Source of the DNA: JAHILA01 sp035528175
Lineage (GTDB): Bacteria > Patescibacteriota > Minisyncoccia > RBG-13-40-8-A
NCBI GenBank assembly: GCA_035528175.1
Contig: DATKZC010000016.1
Coordinates: 1 to 47,457, forward strand
Reading direction: 5' to 3'
Length of the DNA: 47,457 nt
Positions within the stretch are counted from its first letter, which is position 1. Every line of letters begins with the position of its first letter. Position numbers and translations under genes: made by a program. Of the stretch, positions 31,758-39,192 are shown piece after piece. The notes below the pieces were generated by a model, which searched no databases, had not been told where the DNA came from, and saw only the letters and a program-made list of their open reading frames with translations.

Positions 31758-32977
31758 AAAAATTAATTTCCATAATTTGTCTTTTATTGCTTGTTTCAAC
31801 GCTTTTACCCCAAATTAGCCGGGCTAGTTTAGTTGATGATTTAAAACAGCAAATCGAGCAAAAAGAGCAAGAAATAAAACAATTAGAAGCGCAGGCAGCT
31901 GCTTACAAAAAAGAACTGGAGAGTACCCAGGGCGCGAAGAACACGCTCAATAATCAACTTGCCACTATTGCCAGCAGGATTAAAAAACTCCAGAATGACA
32001 TTTATATCACTTCAGCTAAGATATCGTCTACTACTTTAAAAATTGAAGAGCTATCTTTAGATATTGATGAAAAACAGGACGAAATAGATAAAAAGAAGAA
32101 GGAAATATCGGATGTAATTCAAGTATTGGCAGAATATGACAATGAATCATTAATGGAAATAATTTTAACTGAATCAAATCTTTCCGATTTTGTGAATCAG
32201 GTCCGCTACCTTGAATCTCTTGAAGAAAGTATTCAAGAAAATATGACAGCTCTCCAATCGATTAAAAAAGATATGGAAGGCCAGAAAACAACCGCAGTTC
32301 AACAAAAGAATCAGCTTGCTACATTGCAAGGCCAGCTGCGCGGACAAAAGCAGGTTGTTGACCAGGAAAAAGAAGAAAAAAATTACCTTTTAGTGCAGAC
32401 CAAGGGACAGGAAAAACAATACCAGACGCTTTTAAATGATACCCTGCGTAAACAGCAGGAAATCGAACAGCAGATATTTGACTTAGAAGACAAGATAAAG
32501 CTGACCCTAGACCCCAATTCCATGCCAGAAGCGCGTTCTGGGGTGCTTAGTTGGCCTTTAGACGGGGTTTTAACCCAATCCTATGGTTATACCGCCTATA
32601 GCAAAAAATTATACACAAGCGGCTTTCATAATGGTATAGACATAGCTTCAAGTTATGGAGAACCAATCAGGGCGGCCAGGGAAGGAAAAGTTTTGGCAAT
32701 GGGGAATTGCGGAAAATATGCTTATGGCAGATGGATAATGATTGAGCACGATAATAAACTGACAACTCTTTATGGCCATATGTCCGGTTATGGCGGATTT
32801 AAAGCAGGGGATTCAGTTAAAAGAGGGGATATTATCGGGTATGAAGGTAGTACCGGTTATTCTACTGGTCCGCACTTGCATTTTGGAGTATACGCATCAG
32901 AAACAGTGCAAATACAGAAAGTTTGGTATGGAACAGTACCAATTGGCGCACATTTAGATCCTATGAAGTATTTATAA
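31754..32977 (+). CDS. Coiled-coil M23 peptidase (EnvC/murein-hydrolase-activator type)
   Basis: A 407-residue protein with a signal peptide (about 1-25), a long heptad-rich coiled coil (about 28-255, with K-Q-Q-I-E-Q-K-E-Q-E-I) and a C-terminal LytM/M23 domain of about 120 residues: F-H-N-G-I-D-I-A, L-Y-G-H-M and H-L-H-F-G. All zinc-site residues (H, D, H-x-H) are present, so it may be an active endopeptidase rather than a degenerate activator. It should act on peptidoglycan outside the membrane, probably at division. It is coupled to gltX. Confidence 0.9.
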   Translation: MKKLISIICLLLLVSTLLPQISRASLVDDLKQQIEQKEQEIKQLEAQAAAYKKELESTQGAKNTLNNQLATIASRIKKLQNDIYITSAKISSTTLKIEELSLDIDEKQDEIDKKKKEISDVIQVLAEYDNESLMEIILTESNLSDFVNQVRYLESLEESIQENMTALQSIKKDMEGQKTTAVQQKNQLATLQGQLRGQKQVVDQEKEEKNYLLVQTKGQEKQYQTLLNDTLRKQQEIEQQIFDLEDKIKLTLDPNSMPEARSGVLSWPLDGVLTQSYGYTAYSKKLYTSGFHNGIDIASSYGEPIRAAREGKVLAMGNCGKYAYGRWIMIEHDNKLTTLYGHMSGYGGFKAGDSVKRGDIIGYEGSTGYSTGPHLHFGVYASETVQIQKVWYGTVPIGAHLDPMKYL

Positions 32978-33037
32978 AATAAATTATTCTAATTAATCTA
33001 ATTTCTAATTATTCTAAATCCTAATTTTAACGTTATA

Positions 33038-33066
33038 TTGATACAACAGGGAAGAGGAGTTATAAT
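33038..33066 (+). promoter_or_regulatory. Promoter upstream of the recombinase
   Basis: TTGATA (33038-33043), 17 bp, TATAAT (33061-33066). A second candidate, TATTCT (33146-33151), sits 7 nt before ATG 33159 and would give a leaderless mRNA. The rest of spacer 32978-33158 is AT-rich with loose repeats of TAATTATTCTAA; I see no RNA gene in it. Confidence 0.5.
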
Positions 33067-33158
33067 AAATACAGAGGAAGTCGCACAATCGTAGTTAATC
33101 GGCTAAGTATACCTATAATCTCTTCACGGCCAATCCCCTATGGATTATTCTAAAAATT

Positions 33159-34130
33159 ATGCAATTATCTAATATTCCAATAATAAAACATATTACTGAT
33201 TATTTAGAATATCTGGAAATTGAAAGGGGCTCTGCATCAAAGACGCAAGAAAACTATGCCAGATATCTCAATAAATTTGTTAAGTGGTTAAAAACAACCA
33301 AAAATGACGGCTTAAAGCCCCACGAATTAACCCCTGACCATATTTGGCAATACAGGATTTTTATGGCCCGTTCCCCTATTTCTGAAACCAATAAAAAAAC
33401 TTTATGTAAAAAAACACAAAATTTTTATTTAATTGCATTAAGAAGTTTACTTACGTTTTTTAGTGATAGAGATATTCAGGCATTGCCTGCGGATAAAATA
33501 AAACTTGCGAAACGGGATAGAAGCGAACAAACAATAAAATTCCTAAATCTTGACCAAATAGAGAAACTTCTACTTGCGCCCGATACGTCGCACAATATTG
33601 GGTTGCGAGATAGAGCCATTTTGGAAGTCCTCTTCTCTACTGGTATGCGTATAGCAGAATTAGTAGCGCTTGATAAAAATCAAATTAAAGTTAAACCAGA
33701 AACAAAGGATTTAGAATTAAGTATTACTGGAAAGGGAAACCATACGAGAACTATTTATTTTTCCGATAGATCTGTGCGCTGGTTAAAAAAATACCTAGAT
33801 ACGCGGAATGATGATGACAAAGCGCTTTTTATAAATTACAAAAAGAGAAAAACCGATGACCAATCCCCTATTCGATTAACTGTTAGGTCAATTGAAAGAA
33901 TGGTAGAAAAATATTCAAAAATGGCGGGATTGCCAATAAAAGTTACTCCGCATGTTTTACGTCATACTTTGGCAACTGATTTATTAAATCAGGGCGCGGA
34001 TTTAAGAGTTGTTCAAGAAATACTCGGCCATCAAAGCGTTGCTACTACCCAAATCTACACCCACGTCACCAACAAGCGCCTCCGCGACATCCACCGCCAG
34101 TTCCATAGTGGGAAAAAGTTGAAGGAATAA
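33159..34130 (+). CDS. Tyrosine recombinase, Xer-type
   Basis: A 323-residue integrase. The N-terminal SAM-like domain (about 10-110) binds DNA. The catalytic domain has the complete set R164 (T-G-M-R), K192 (G-K-G-N-H), H265-x-x-R268 (P-H-V-L-R-H), H291 (L-G-H) and Y300 (T-Q-I-Y-T-H). Length and motifs fit XerC/XerD/XerH-type dimer resolution rather than a phage integrase; no att sites or phage genes are near, and I could not identify a dif site. Confidence 0.9.
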   Translation: MQLSNIPIIKHITDYLEYLEIERGSASKTQENYARYLNKFVKWLKTTKNDGLKPHELTPDHIWQYRIFMARSPISETNKKTLCKKTQNFYLIALRSLLTFFSDRDIQALPADKIKLAKRDRSEQTIKFLNLDQIEKLLLAPDTSHNIGLRDRAILEVLFSTGMRIAELVALDKNQIKVKPETKDLELSITGKGNHTRTIYFSDRSVRWLKKYLDTRNDDDKALFINYKKRKTDDQSPIRLTVRSIERMVEKYSKMAGLPIKVTPHVLRHTLATDLLNQGADLRVVQEILGHQSVATTQIYTHVTNKRLRDIHRQFHSGKKLKE

Positions 34131-34149
34131 ATATTAAATAAATAAATCC

Positions 34150-34398
34150 ATGTCAGAAAAAATGCCAAAAAATTCATTGGAGAAAATAGAAAGCATAGAA
34201 AAACCGCCGCGATACAGGACGATTAAACTTGAAGTACTGGAGACGCACGAGGATGGCTCAAAAACAGAGCGCGTTCTTGAATGCAATGGCTTACTTCACA
34301 GGCAATGTGTGGATAAAGTTTTCTATAATAAAAATGGCGAAATTGAATTTGTTGAACAAATATCTCAGGAAGAATTAAAGCCATGTGATTGCGAGTAA
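34150..34398 (+). CDS. Small hypothetical protein
   Basis: An 82-residue, charged, soluble protein with a disordered N-terminus and a short beta-rich core (I-K-L-E-V-L-E-T, V-F-Y-N-K-N-G-E-I-E-F-V). It contains four Cys, two of them in the C-D-C-E tail. No family is recognised. It follows the recombinase by 19 nt without SD, so it is probably in that transcript. Confidence 0.6.
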   Translation: MSEKMPKNSLEKIESIEKPPRYRTIKLEVLETHEDGSKTERVLECNGLLHRQCVDKVFYNKNGEIEFVEQISQEELKPCDCE

Positions 34399-34405
34399 TC
34401 CTAAC

Positions 34406-34434
34406 TTGCAAAAAATGGGAGGATTTAGTAGGAT
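34406..34434 (+). promoter_or_regulatory. Repeated-type promoter, copy 1
   Basis: TTGCAA (34406-34411), 17 bp, TAGGAT (34429-34434). The spacer is also nearly identical to that of copies 2 (34991) and 3 (35324), with shared AAA-A/T-TG and GGATTT blocks. Confidence 0.65.
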
Positions 34435-34458
34435 ATATACATACAAAGGAGGTGTAAA

Positions 34459-34944
34459 GTGGAAGAAAATATATTACGTCTGATTTATCCAGAGCAGGAA
34501 ATATTCATTAAAGATTTCAAATTTCCTTGTGAGGAGTTGAGTATTTCGACCACTTGTTTAGTTCCTTCGAAAACTCATTATGTTTTAAGACCAGTTCCCT
34601 ACGTTACGACTGAAAACTATGTTCGTTGTTTGTCGCAAGCAAGCTATCTTTTATCCCATCACATTATCAAAAATGGACTAATTCCTCTAGAAATACCCGA
34701 AACTGCTTTTATCCAGGCTGCCATGAACTACGAACTGTACTACAGGAATTTAGCAATGACTTTTCACAAAAGAGTGACAAAAGACGAAGAATTCATTATG
34801 AAGTTAGTGTTGAAAAATTTCAGAGAAATCAAGAGCTTGCAGGATTTTATTCTTTTCGTTTTTTCCAATACTAGAACGGTCATCAGTGGAGAAATGAGTT
34901 TCGTTTTTAAATCTGGATCGAAAACGAACGGAGGGCGGCAATAA
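34459..34944 (+). CDS. Possible FcoT-like hotdog-fold protein
   Basis: A 161-residue protein starting at GTG 34459 after a strong SD (AAAGGAGGT). The segment N-Y-V-R-C-L-S-Q-A-S-Y-L-L-S followed by F-H-K-R-V-x-K-D-E-E-F and a final S-G-E-M-S-F-V-F strand resembles the layout of FcoT-type hotdog proteins (N-A-V-E-L, Q-L-A-Y, F-R-K-P-L, S-G-E-I). This is a by-eye pattern match, not a proven homology. If right, it would bind acyl-thioesters. It forms a single-gene cassette with promoter copy 1 and the terminator at 34931. Confidence 0.55.
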   Translation: MEENILRLIYPEQEIFIKDFKFPCEELSISTTCLVPSKTHYVLRPVPYVTTENYVRCLSQASYLLSHHIIKNGLIPLEIPETAFIQAAMNYELYYRNLAMTFHKRVTKDEEFIMKLVLKNFREIKSLQDFILFVFSNTRTVISGEMSFVFKSGSKTNGGRQ

Positions 34945-34962
34945 TTTCCGCCCTCTTTTTTT
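34931..34962 (+). terminator. Terminator overlapping the gene end
   Basis: GAGGGCGG (34931-34938) pairs with CCGCCCTC (34948-34955) and a T-run follows. The TAA stop (34942-34944) lies in the loop. The right arm and tail are shared with the terminator at 35291. Confidence 0.88.
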
Positions 34963-34990
34963 ATTCTCCCCGCTTTCTGGCGGAATAAAC

Positions 34991-35019
34991 TTGCAAAAAT
35001 TGAAGGGATTTGGTAGGAT
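34991..35019 (+). promoter_or_regulatory. Repeated-type promoter, copy 2
   Basis: TTGCAA (34991-34996), 17 bp, TAGGAT (35014-35019). The spacer matches copies 1 and 3 over most of its length. Confidence 0.65.
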
Positions 35020-35054
35020 AATGGTGTCTTAAAATAAAGACAAAAGGAGGGAAA

Positions 35055-35252
35055 ATGATTTGTCCATTCTGTGGAGTTCAACATTTCAAAGATGTATGTC
35101 CTGGGTGTCATAGTGTTGTGGGGCAAGAACGCCTCCGGCATCTAAACGATACCGAGGGACCTTGTCCACGATGTGGCAAAGGGTTATACGGTGCGGTAGA
35201 ATGTACCGAGTGTGGTTATCAGGTTCCTGGAGCTTCCCAATCAGAAAAATAA
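35055..35252 (+). CDS. Small double zinc-ribbon protein
   Basis: A 65-residue protein with two treble-clef/ribbon-like units: C-P-F-C-G with C-P-G-C, then C-P-R-C-G with C-T-E-C-G. Eight cysteines could bind two zinc ions. The family is too generic for a function; such proteins often bind nucleic acid or partner proteins. A strong SD (AAAAGGAGGG) and its own promoter and terminator make it a single-gene cassette. Confidence 0.72.
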   Translation: MICPFCGVQHFKDVCPGCHSVVGQERLRHLNDTEGPCPRCGKGLYGAVECTECGYQVPGASQSEK

Positions 35253-35290
35253 GTTGGGCATTCCCGAAAAATGAGATCAAGGGGGCGAAT

Positions 35291-35322
35291 GGGGGCGGTA
35301 ATGAGTTCCGCCCTCTTTTTTT
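35291..35322 (+). terminator. Rho-independent terminator
   Basis: GGGGGCGG (35291-35298) pairs with CCGCCCTC (35308-35315) with one G-U, then seven T. The right arm is identical to that at 34948-34955. Confidence 0.88.
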
Positions 35323-35323
35323 C

Positions 35324-35352
35324 TTGCAAAAAATGAGAGGATTTGGTAAGAT
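35324..35352 (+). promoter_or_regulatory. Repeated-type promoter, copy 3
   Basis: TTGCAA (35324-35329), 17 bp, TAAGAT (35347-35352). It begins just one or two bases after the preceding T-run. Confidence 0.65.
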
Positions 35353-35380
35353 GGAATTATCTTTAAAATGAGGAGGGAAT

Positions 35381-35551
35381 ATGGAATCTAAAAAGAAAAC
35401 GCTTGACACTGACAAGAAAGATTGTCGAGAAAGGGCGAGAGTTTTCGCACAAACAGCCGAAAAGGCAATCGAGAAAGGAAATCTTGAAGCAGCAGCAGTA
35501 TATATCTATGCTGTTAGTATACTTCTGGAAGAAATTCGAGAATTGCCTTGA
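35381..35551 (+). CDS. Small helical hypothetical protein
   Basis: A 56-residue protein with a lysine-rich start (M-E-S-K-K-K) and a mostly helical, Ala/Glu-rich remainder (A-E-K-A-I-E-K-G-N-L-E-A-A-A-V-Y). The K-G-N-L-E-A-A-A-V-Y stretch is reminiscent of a single TPR-like helix pair. A strong SD (GAGGAGGG) fixes ATG 35381. It is likely co-transcribed with the next gene (17-nt gap). Function unknown. Confidence 0.65.
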   Translation: MESKKKTLDTDKKDCRERARVFAQTAEKAIEKGNLEAAAVYIYAVSILLEEIRELP

Positions 35552-35568
35552 TCTAAAAGGAGGGGAAA

Positions 35569-35895
35569 ATGATATTAATTGAACTACATGGGTTCGAAGG
35601 AGAAGAAGGCAGGAATTTAAAGGCGAAAATATTTGAAATTTTAAAGGATGAAGAACTTGCCAGGAGAATCAAAGTCGAGACGTATTTTTTCACGGAAAGC
35701 GAAAACATCAGAAAAGAAAAACATCCTTACGTCAAAATTTCTGCCACTACCACGGATGACAGAATAGAAGTCTCGGGAGTTGTCTTTGAAAAATTACACG
35801 GATTGTGTGGAAAGAAACCGAATTTCGAAATTCTGTATTGGGCGGGCGGAAAATATTATTTTTGCGCAGCTCTTTCTGAGGATTCCGCTGGGTGA
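35569..35895 (+). CDS. Small hypothetical protein, possibly alpha/beta
   Basis: A 108-residue soluble protein with a strong SD (AAAAGGAGGGG). It starts with a strand (M-I-L-I-E-L-H), a helix (E-G-R-N-L-K-A-K-I-F-E-I-L-K) and further strands (V-K-I-S-A-T-T, V-S-G-V-V-F). The layout recalls tautomerase- or CHMI-like small folds, but I do not claim homology. The TGA stop lies inside the terminator stem at 35890. Confidence 0.65.
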   Translation: MILIELHGFEGEEGRNLKAKIFEILKDEELARRIKVETYFFTESENIRKEKHPYVKISATTTDDRIEVSGVVFEKLHGLCGKKPNFEILYWAGGKYYFCAALSEDSAG

Positions 35896-35920
35896 GGCAA
35901 ATGCCTCACCCACTTTTTTT
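35890..35920 (+). terminator. Terminator containing the stop codon
   Basis: GGGTGAGGC (35890-35898) pairs with GCCTCACCC (35903-35911) around a 4-nt loop, followed by AC and seven T. Confidence 0.9.
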
Positions 35921-35937
35921 ACTTTTGATTATAAGCT

Positions 35938-37065
35938 ATGATTAAAGGGATGACCGATACGAAAATTGTAAAAACTTCATACTCTGCTTTGGATGCTTTT
36001 AAACAGTGTCCGCTGAAATATAAGTTTCAGGTGATTGATAAAATCAAAGCTCCGAAAACAAAAGAAGCAATTTTTGGCGATAGAATCCATAAAGCGCTCC
36101 AATTTCTGCACTCAAAGCAAATGCCCTCCCCCACTCTCGATGAAATGTTGAATTATTTTAAGGAGATTTGGAGCTCGGATGTTTTTCAGGATGAACAGGA
36201 AGATATGATTTATTTTTCAGAAGCAATAAAAATCCTTAAACATTATTACGAACATTATTTGCAAATTAAAGATAAATTCACTGTTTTGGGCACTGAAACC
36301 AGATTTGAAGTTCTACTTGAAAATCCCCAGAGTAAAAACGAGAAATGCCTTTTGGCCGGAATTGTGGACAGAATCGATAAAACCAAAGACGGTATTGAAA
36401 TTATTGATTACAAAACAACAAAAAAACTTCCTTCGCAGGAAGATATCAATAATAGTATGCAAATGTCGCTTTATTGTTTGGGTATTATCAATCGCTGGCC
36501 TCAATTCGCCAAATCTGGAATAGAAAATATCAAACTTACCTTTTATTATCTAAAACACCAGGAATCAATTTCCACATCCAGGACGAAACAGCAATTAGAC
36601 TATATACAAGCGCAGGTATGGAATCAGCTGAAGCAGATTGAAACTAGCAAATTCGAGCCAATGCCCTCTGCTTTGTGCGATTGGTGCGGGTACAAAAAAA
36701 TCTGCCCCATGTGGAAGCATCTTTATAGGGAGCAGACAAGCATTGACGATGAACAGGTAAAAAAAGTGGTTGATGAATATTTCCAATTAAAAGCACAGAA
36801 CAGCCAAAATACCAAAAAATTGAAAGAATTACAAGGAATTATTGAAATTTATTTAAATAAGGAAAAAATTGAAAGAGTTTTCGGCAGTTCCGGATATATC
36901 ACCCGCTTAATTCAAACCAGGAAAGGCAGTTATGACATAAAAAAATTAGAGGAGATTATTAAGACACTTCCCCAAACCGTCCAGGAACAATTGCACCAGG
37001 CGAAAACTACCGATAAACAGTATAAAATAATCAAAGCTAGCGCGAAGAAGATTCCAAACCCTTAA
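35938..37065 (+). CDS. PD-(D/E)XK nuclease, RecB/Cas4-like
   Basis: A 375-residue protein with Y-S-A-L-D-A-F-K-Q-C-P-L-K-Y (15-28, C24), G-D-R-I-H-K-A-L (His51), the catalytic core with G-I-V-D-R-I-D and I-I-D-Y-K-T-T, the QMSLY-type motif S-M-Q-M-S-L-Y, and a late C-x2-C-x5-C cluster (C-D-W-C-G-Y-K-K-I-C). With C24 this gives the four cysteines of the Fe-S cluster seen in AddB/Cas4-type RecB nucleases. A C-terminal helical extension of about 100 residues follows. DNA repair is more likely than CRISPR adaptation because no cas genes are near. An internal Met at residue 5 is an alternative start. Confidence 0.85.
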   Translation: MIKGMTDTKIVKTSYSALDAFKQCPLKYKFQVIDKIKAPKTKEAIFGDRIHKALQFLHSKQMPSPTLDEMLNYFKEIWSSDVFQDEQEDMIYFSEAIKILKHYYEHYLQIKDKFTVLGTETRFEVLLENPQSKNEKCLLAGIVDRIDKTKDGIEIIDYKTTKKLPSQEDINNSMQMSLYCLGIINRWPQFAKSGIENIKLTFYYLKHQESISTSRTKQQLDYIQAQVWNQLKQIETSKFEPMPSALCDWCGYKKICPMWKHLYREQTSIDDEQVKKVVDEYFQLKAQNSQNTKKLKELQGIIEIYLNKEKIERVFGSSGYITRLIQTRKGSYDIKKLEEIIKTLPQTVQEQLHQAKTTDKQYKIIKASAKKIPNP

Positions 37066-37198
37066 TCAAAACTGGTTCTTTGTCAGGCGCAGTTAATCTA
37101 CCAAGCCCGAACGCAATCAAAGCAATCAGAATGATAACAACAATAATAAATAAATCTGATTGGTTTCTTTTGACAAAGTTTTTAAATTTTGCTAACAT
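37037..37198 (-). CDS. Small single-span membrane protein
   Basis: A 53-residue protein read on the minus strand from ATG 37198 to TAG 37037. It has a basic N-terminus (M-L-A-K-F-K-N-F-V-K-R), one strong transmembrane helix (about 16-33), then F-G-L-G-R-L and a short tail with P-V-L-I-K. The F-G-L-G-R-L stretch after the helix looks like a family signature, but I cannot name the family. It overlaps the 3' end of the nuclease gene by 29 bp in convergent orientation and is divergent from rpmA. Confidence 0.6.
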   Translation of the reverse strand: MLAKFKNFVKRNQSDLFIIVVIILIALIAFGLGRLTAPDKEPVLIKGLESSSR

Positions 37199-37231
37199 TA
37201 GTACATTCGTAATTAATTTGTAATTCGTATT

Positions 37232-37504
37232 ATGGCAACAACCAAATCTGCGGGCTCGACCAAGTTAGGACGTGACTCGCAGCCACAATATTTAGGAGTT
37301 AAATTATACCAGGGCCAAAAAGCCAAATCTGGAAGCATTATAATCCGCCAGAGAGGGACAAAATTTGTCCCCGGCAAGAATGTTCGTCGAGGAAAAGATG
37401 ATACGCTTTATGCAGTTAAAGATGGGGTAGTTAAATTTAAAACTAAAACTAAAACGAATTTTGATAGCAATAAAAGGCTTATTAAGGTTGTTGAGGTGGT
37501 TTAG
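37232..37504 (+). CDS. rpmA: 50S ribosomal protein bL27
   Basis: A 90-residue protein. It begins M-A-T-T-K-S-A-G-S-T-K-L-G-R-D-S, then L-G-V-K-L-Y-Q-G-Q and S-G-S-I-I-I-R-Q-R-G-T-K-F-V-P-G, the standard bL27 body. It lacks the cleaved N-terminal extension of Firmicutes. In many bacteria the second residues are A-H-K-K-G-G; here A-T-T-K-S-A-G is more diverged. A TGTAAT box 7 nt before the ATG fits a leaderless message. The 3' end overlaps rplI on the other strand by 23 bp. Confidence 0.95.
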   Translation: MATTKSAGSTKLGRDSQPQYLGVKLYQGQKAKSGSIIIRQRGTKFVPGKNVRRGKDDTLYAVKDGVVKFKTKTKTNFDSNKRLIKVVEVV

Positions 37505-37952
37505 ATGTAGCTTCATCAATTATAATCAGCTTTATTTCCGCTTCCAGTCCGTGGTCAAATGAAATTATTACAGAATGTTCTCCAACCTCTTTTATGGGTT
37601 GGAGAATTTTTATTTGACTTTTCTTTATATTGAATCCCCTATCTTTGAAAAGCTGGCTGATTTTAACGTCATTCATGGAACCGAATAATTTTCCTGTTTC
37701 ATCTGCCTTTACAAAAACTTCTATTTCCAAGCCGTCAATCTGTGAGACGATTTCCTCCACTACTTTTAATTCTTGTTCTGCTTTTTGGATTTCGATTTCT
37801 TGTTGCGCCGTAAGTTCTTTCATTGCCTTTTCTGTGGCAGGTATTGCCAATTTTTCGGGAATGAGAAAATTTCTAGCATGGCCATTGGCAACGTTTTTCA
37901 CATCGTTTTTCTTGCCCAGATTTTCCACGTCTTTTAATAAAATTACCTTCAT
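37482..37952 (-). CDS. rplI: 50S ribosomal protein bL9
   Basis: A 156-residue protein with the N-terminal motif M-K-V-I-L-L-K-D-V-E-N-L-G-K and G-H-A-R-N-F-L-I-P, a connecting helix and the C-terminal domain (L-F-G-S-M-N-D-V-K-I). bL9 is reported absent from some CPR lineages, so its presence narrows the affiliation. The start codon overlaps a seven-codon upstream reading frame. Its 3' end overlaps rpmA. Confidence 0.95.
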   Translation of the reverse strand: MKVILLKDVENLGKKNDVKNVANGHARNFLIPEKLAIPATEKAMKELTAQQEIEIQKAEQELKVVEEIVSQIDGLEIEVFVKADETGKLFGSMNDVKISQLFKDRGFNIKKSQIKILQPIKEVGEHSVIISFDHGLEAEIKLIIIDEATSKPPQQP

Positions 37953-37972
37953 AAGAAGTCTGACTTCTTCAT
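37949..37972 (-). promoter_or_regulatory. Possible seven-codon leader ORF overlapping the rplI start
   Basis: ATG 37972 reads M-K-K-S-D-F-L-stop, and its TGA shares bases with the rplI ATG. Its own sequence forms a 7-bp hairpin (AAGAAGT/ACTTCTT). It could couple translation to rplI; it may also be chance. Confidence 0.3.
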
Positions 37973-37980
37973 AATTGTTA

Positions 37981-39192
37981 TTACTTTAACAATTCAATTG
38001 CTTTATCTAATTGAGGATCTTCGCCATTATTGTAATTATCTTCAGTCAATTCAATTTCAATATCCGGTTTTAATCCTTCATCAGCAATAGATGTGCCTGA
38101 CGGAGTAAGCCATTTGGCAACTGTGATTTTTAAGGACGAATCATCGCTGAATGTTTCCATTTCCTGAACCGAGCCCTTGCCAAAAGTTTTCTCACCTACT
38201 AATTTTATTCCTTTAATATCTCTTAATGCGCCTGCCATAATTTCCGAAGCAGAAGCAGAGCCACCATTCACGAGGACTGCAGTTTGGAAATTCTGGATAC
38301 CGCTATATCCTTTACTGTAATGTTCTCCTGTTTCCCCGTTTTTAAATTCCTCTTTTAATACTATTGAACCCTTGGGTAGGAACCAACTGCTTATATCAAC
38401 TGCTGTTTCCAGATATCCTCCGGGATTATTTCTTAAATCAATAATTATTTTTTTTGCATTGCTTTTCAAAACTTCGGAAATAATATCCTTAAATTTAGAA
38501 GGAAGATTGCCTGTGAATTGGTAGATTTTTATATAAGCAATGTCATTATTTTTTATTTCTAATTTTACAATCGGCACCTGAATTGTGTCTCTGGTAATAG
38601 TAAATGCTTTCGGTTCGTTAAGCCCTTTCCTATTAATAGTTAAAGTCACTTGCGTCCCCTTTTTGCCTCTGATTAAATCCACGGCTTCTTCAACCTGCAT
38701 ATTGTCGGTTAAAATATCGTTTATTTTTATAATCTGATCTCCGGCCTTTATTCCTGCTCGATATGCAGGCGTTCCTTCAATCGGTGCGACTACTGTCAAT
38801 ATTTTTTGCTTTAATCCCAGCTCCATACCCACTCCTTCAAAACTATCATTTCCGCTTACGCTTTTTATAAACGATTCAGTCTTTTCTGGCCTCATAAAAA
38901 CCGTATAATCATCGCTTAAAGAATCGGTCATGCCCCCTATTGCGCCGTAGAGGATTTCCCTATAATCAATTTTCTCGCTGTTAACATATTTTTCCTCAAT
39001 AGTCCTTAATGCCTGCCAGAACAAACTGAAGTCAATTGGTTCCGGCTTTCCCAATTCGCGGTTAAAAAATACTCTATTTGAGGTTGTTGATTTTTCCGTA
39101 ATTTTCCCGCCAATGAAAAATCCAGCACCGAACAATAATCCGGCTACGACTATTACAACGATGATTCTTATATGTTTTCTGTTAAAAATCAT
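37981..39192 (-). CDS. ctpA: C-terminal processing protease, S41 family
   Basis: A 403-residue protein with an N-terminal signal anchor (about 8-28), a PDZ domain (G-V-G-M-E-L-G...A-G-I-K-A-G-D-Q-I) and the S41 core: N-N-P-G-G-Y, the nucleophile in N-G-G-S-A-S-A-S-E-I and the general base Lys in T-F-G-K-G-S-V-Q. It cleaves extracytoplasmic proteins from the C-terminus, often wall hydrolases. It is the last gene of the minus-strand polysaccharide run and overlaps the GT2 gene by 11 bp. Confidence 0.93.
   Translation of the reverse strand: MIFNRKHIRIIVVIVVAGLLFGAGFFIGGKITEKSTTSNRVFFNRELGKPEPIDFSLFWQALRTIEEKYVNSEKIDYREILYGAIGGMTDSLSDDYTVFMRPEKTESFIKSVSGNDSFEGVGMELGLKQKILTVVAPIEGTPAYRAGIKAGDQIIKINDILTDNMQVEEAVDLIRGKKGTQVTLTINRKGLNEPKAFTITRDTIQVPIVKLEIKNNDIAYIKIYQFTGNLPSKFKDIISEVLKSNAKKIIIDLRNNPGGYLETAVDISSWFLPKGSIVLKEEFKNGETGEHYSKGYSGIQNFQTAVLVNGGSASASEIMAGALRDIKGIKLVGEKTFGKGSVQEMETFSDDSSLKITVAKWLTPSGTSIADEGLKPDIEIELTEDNYNNGEDPQLDKAIELLK

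Noticed and set aside
32978..33158. tRNA, small RNA or dif site before the recombinase
   Set aside because: No cloverleaf and no clear dif-like inverted repeat. Only promoter-like boxes and AT-rich repeats can be supported.
33159..34130. Integrase of a mobile island covering the small-gene array
   Set aside because: No att duplication, tRNA target or phage/conjugation genes are seen, and the protein fits a housekeeping Xer recombinase.
35938..37065. Cas4 of a CRISPR locus
   Set aside because: Length and the C-terminal extension fit RecB-family nucleases, and no cas genes are nearby.
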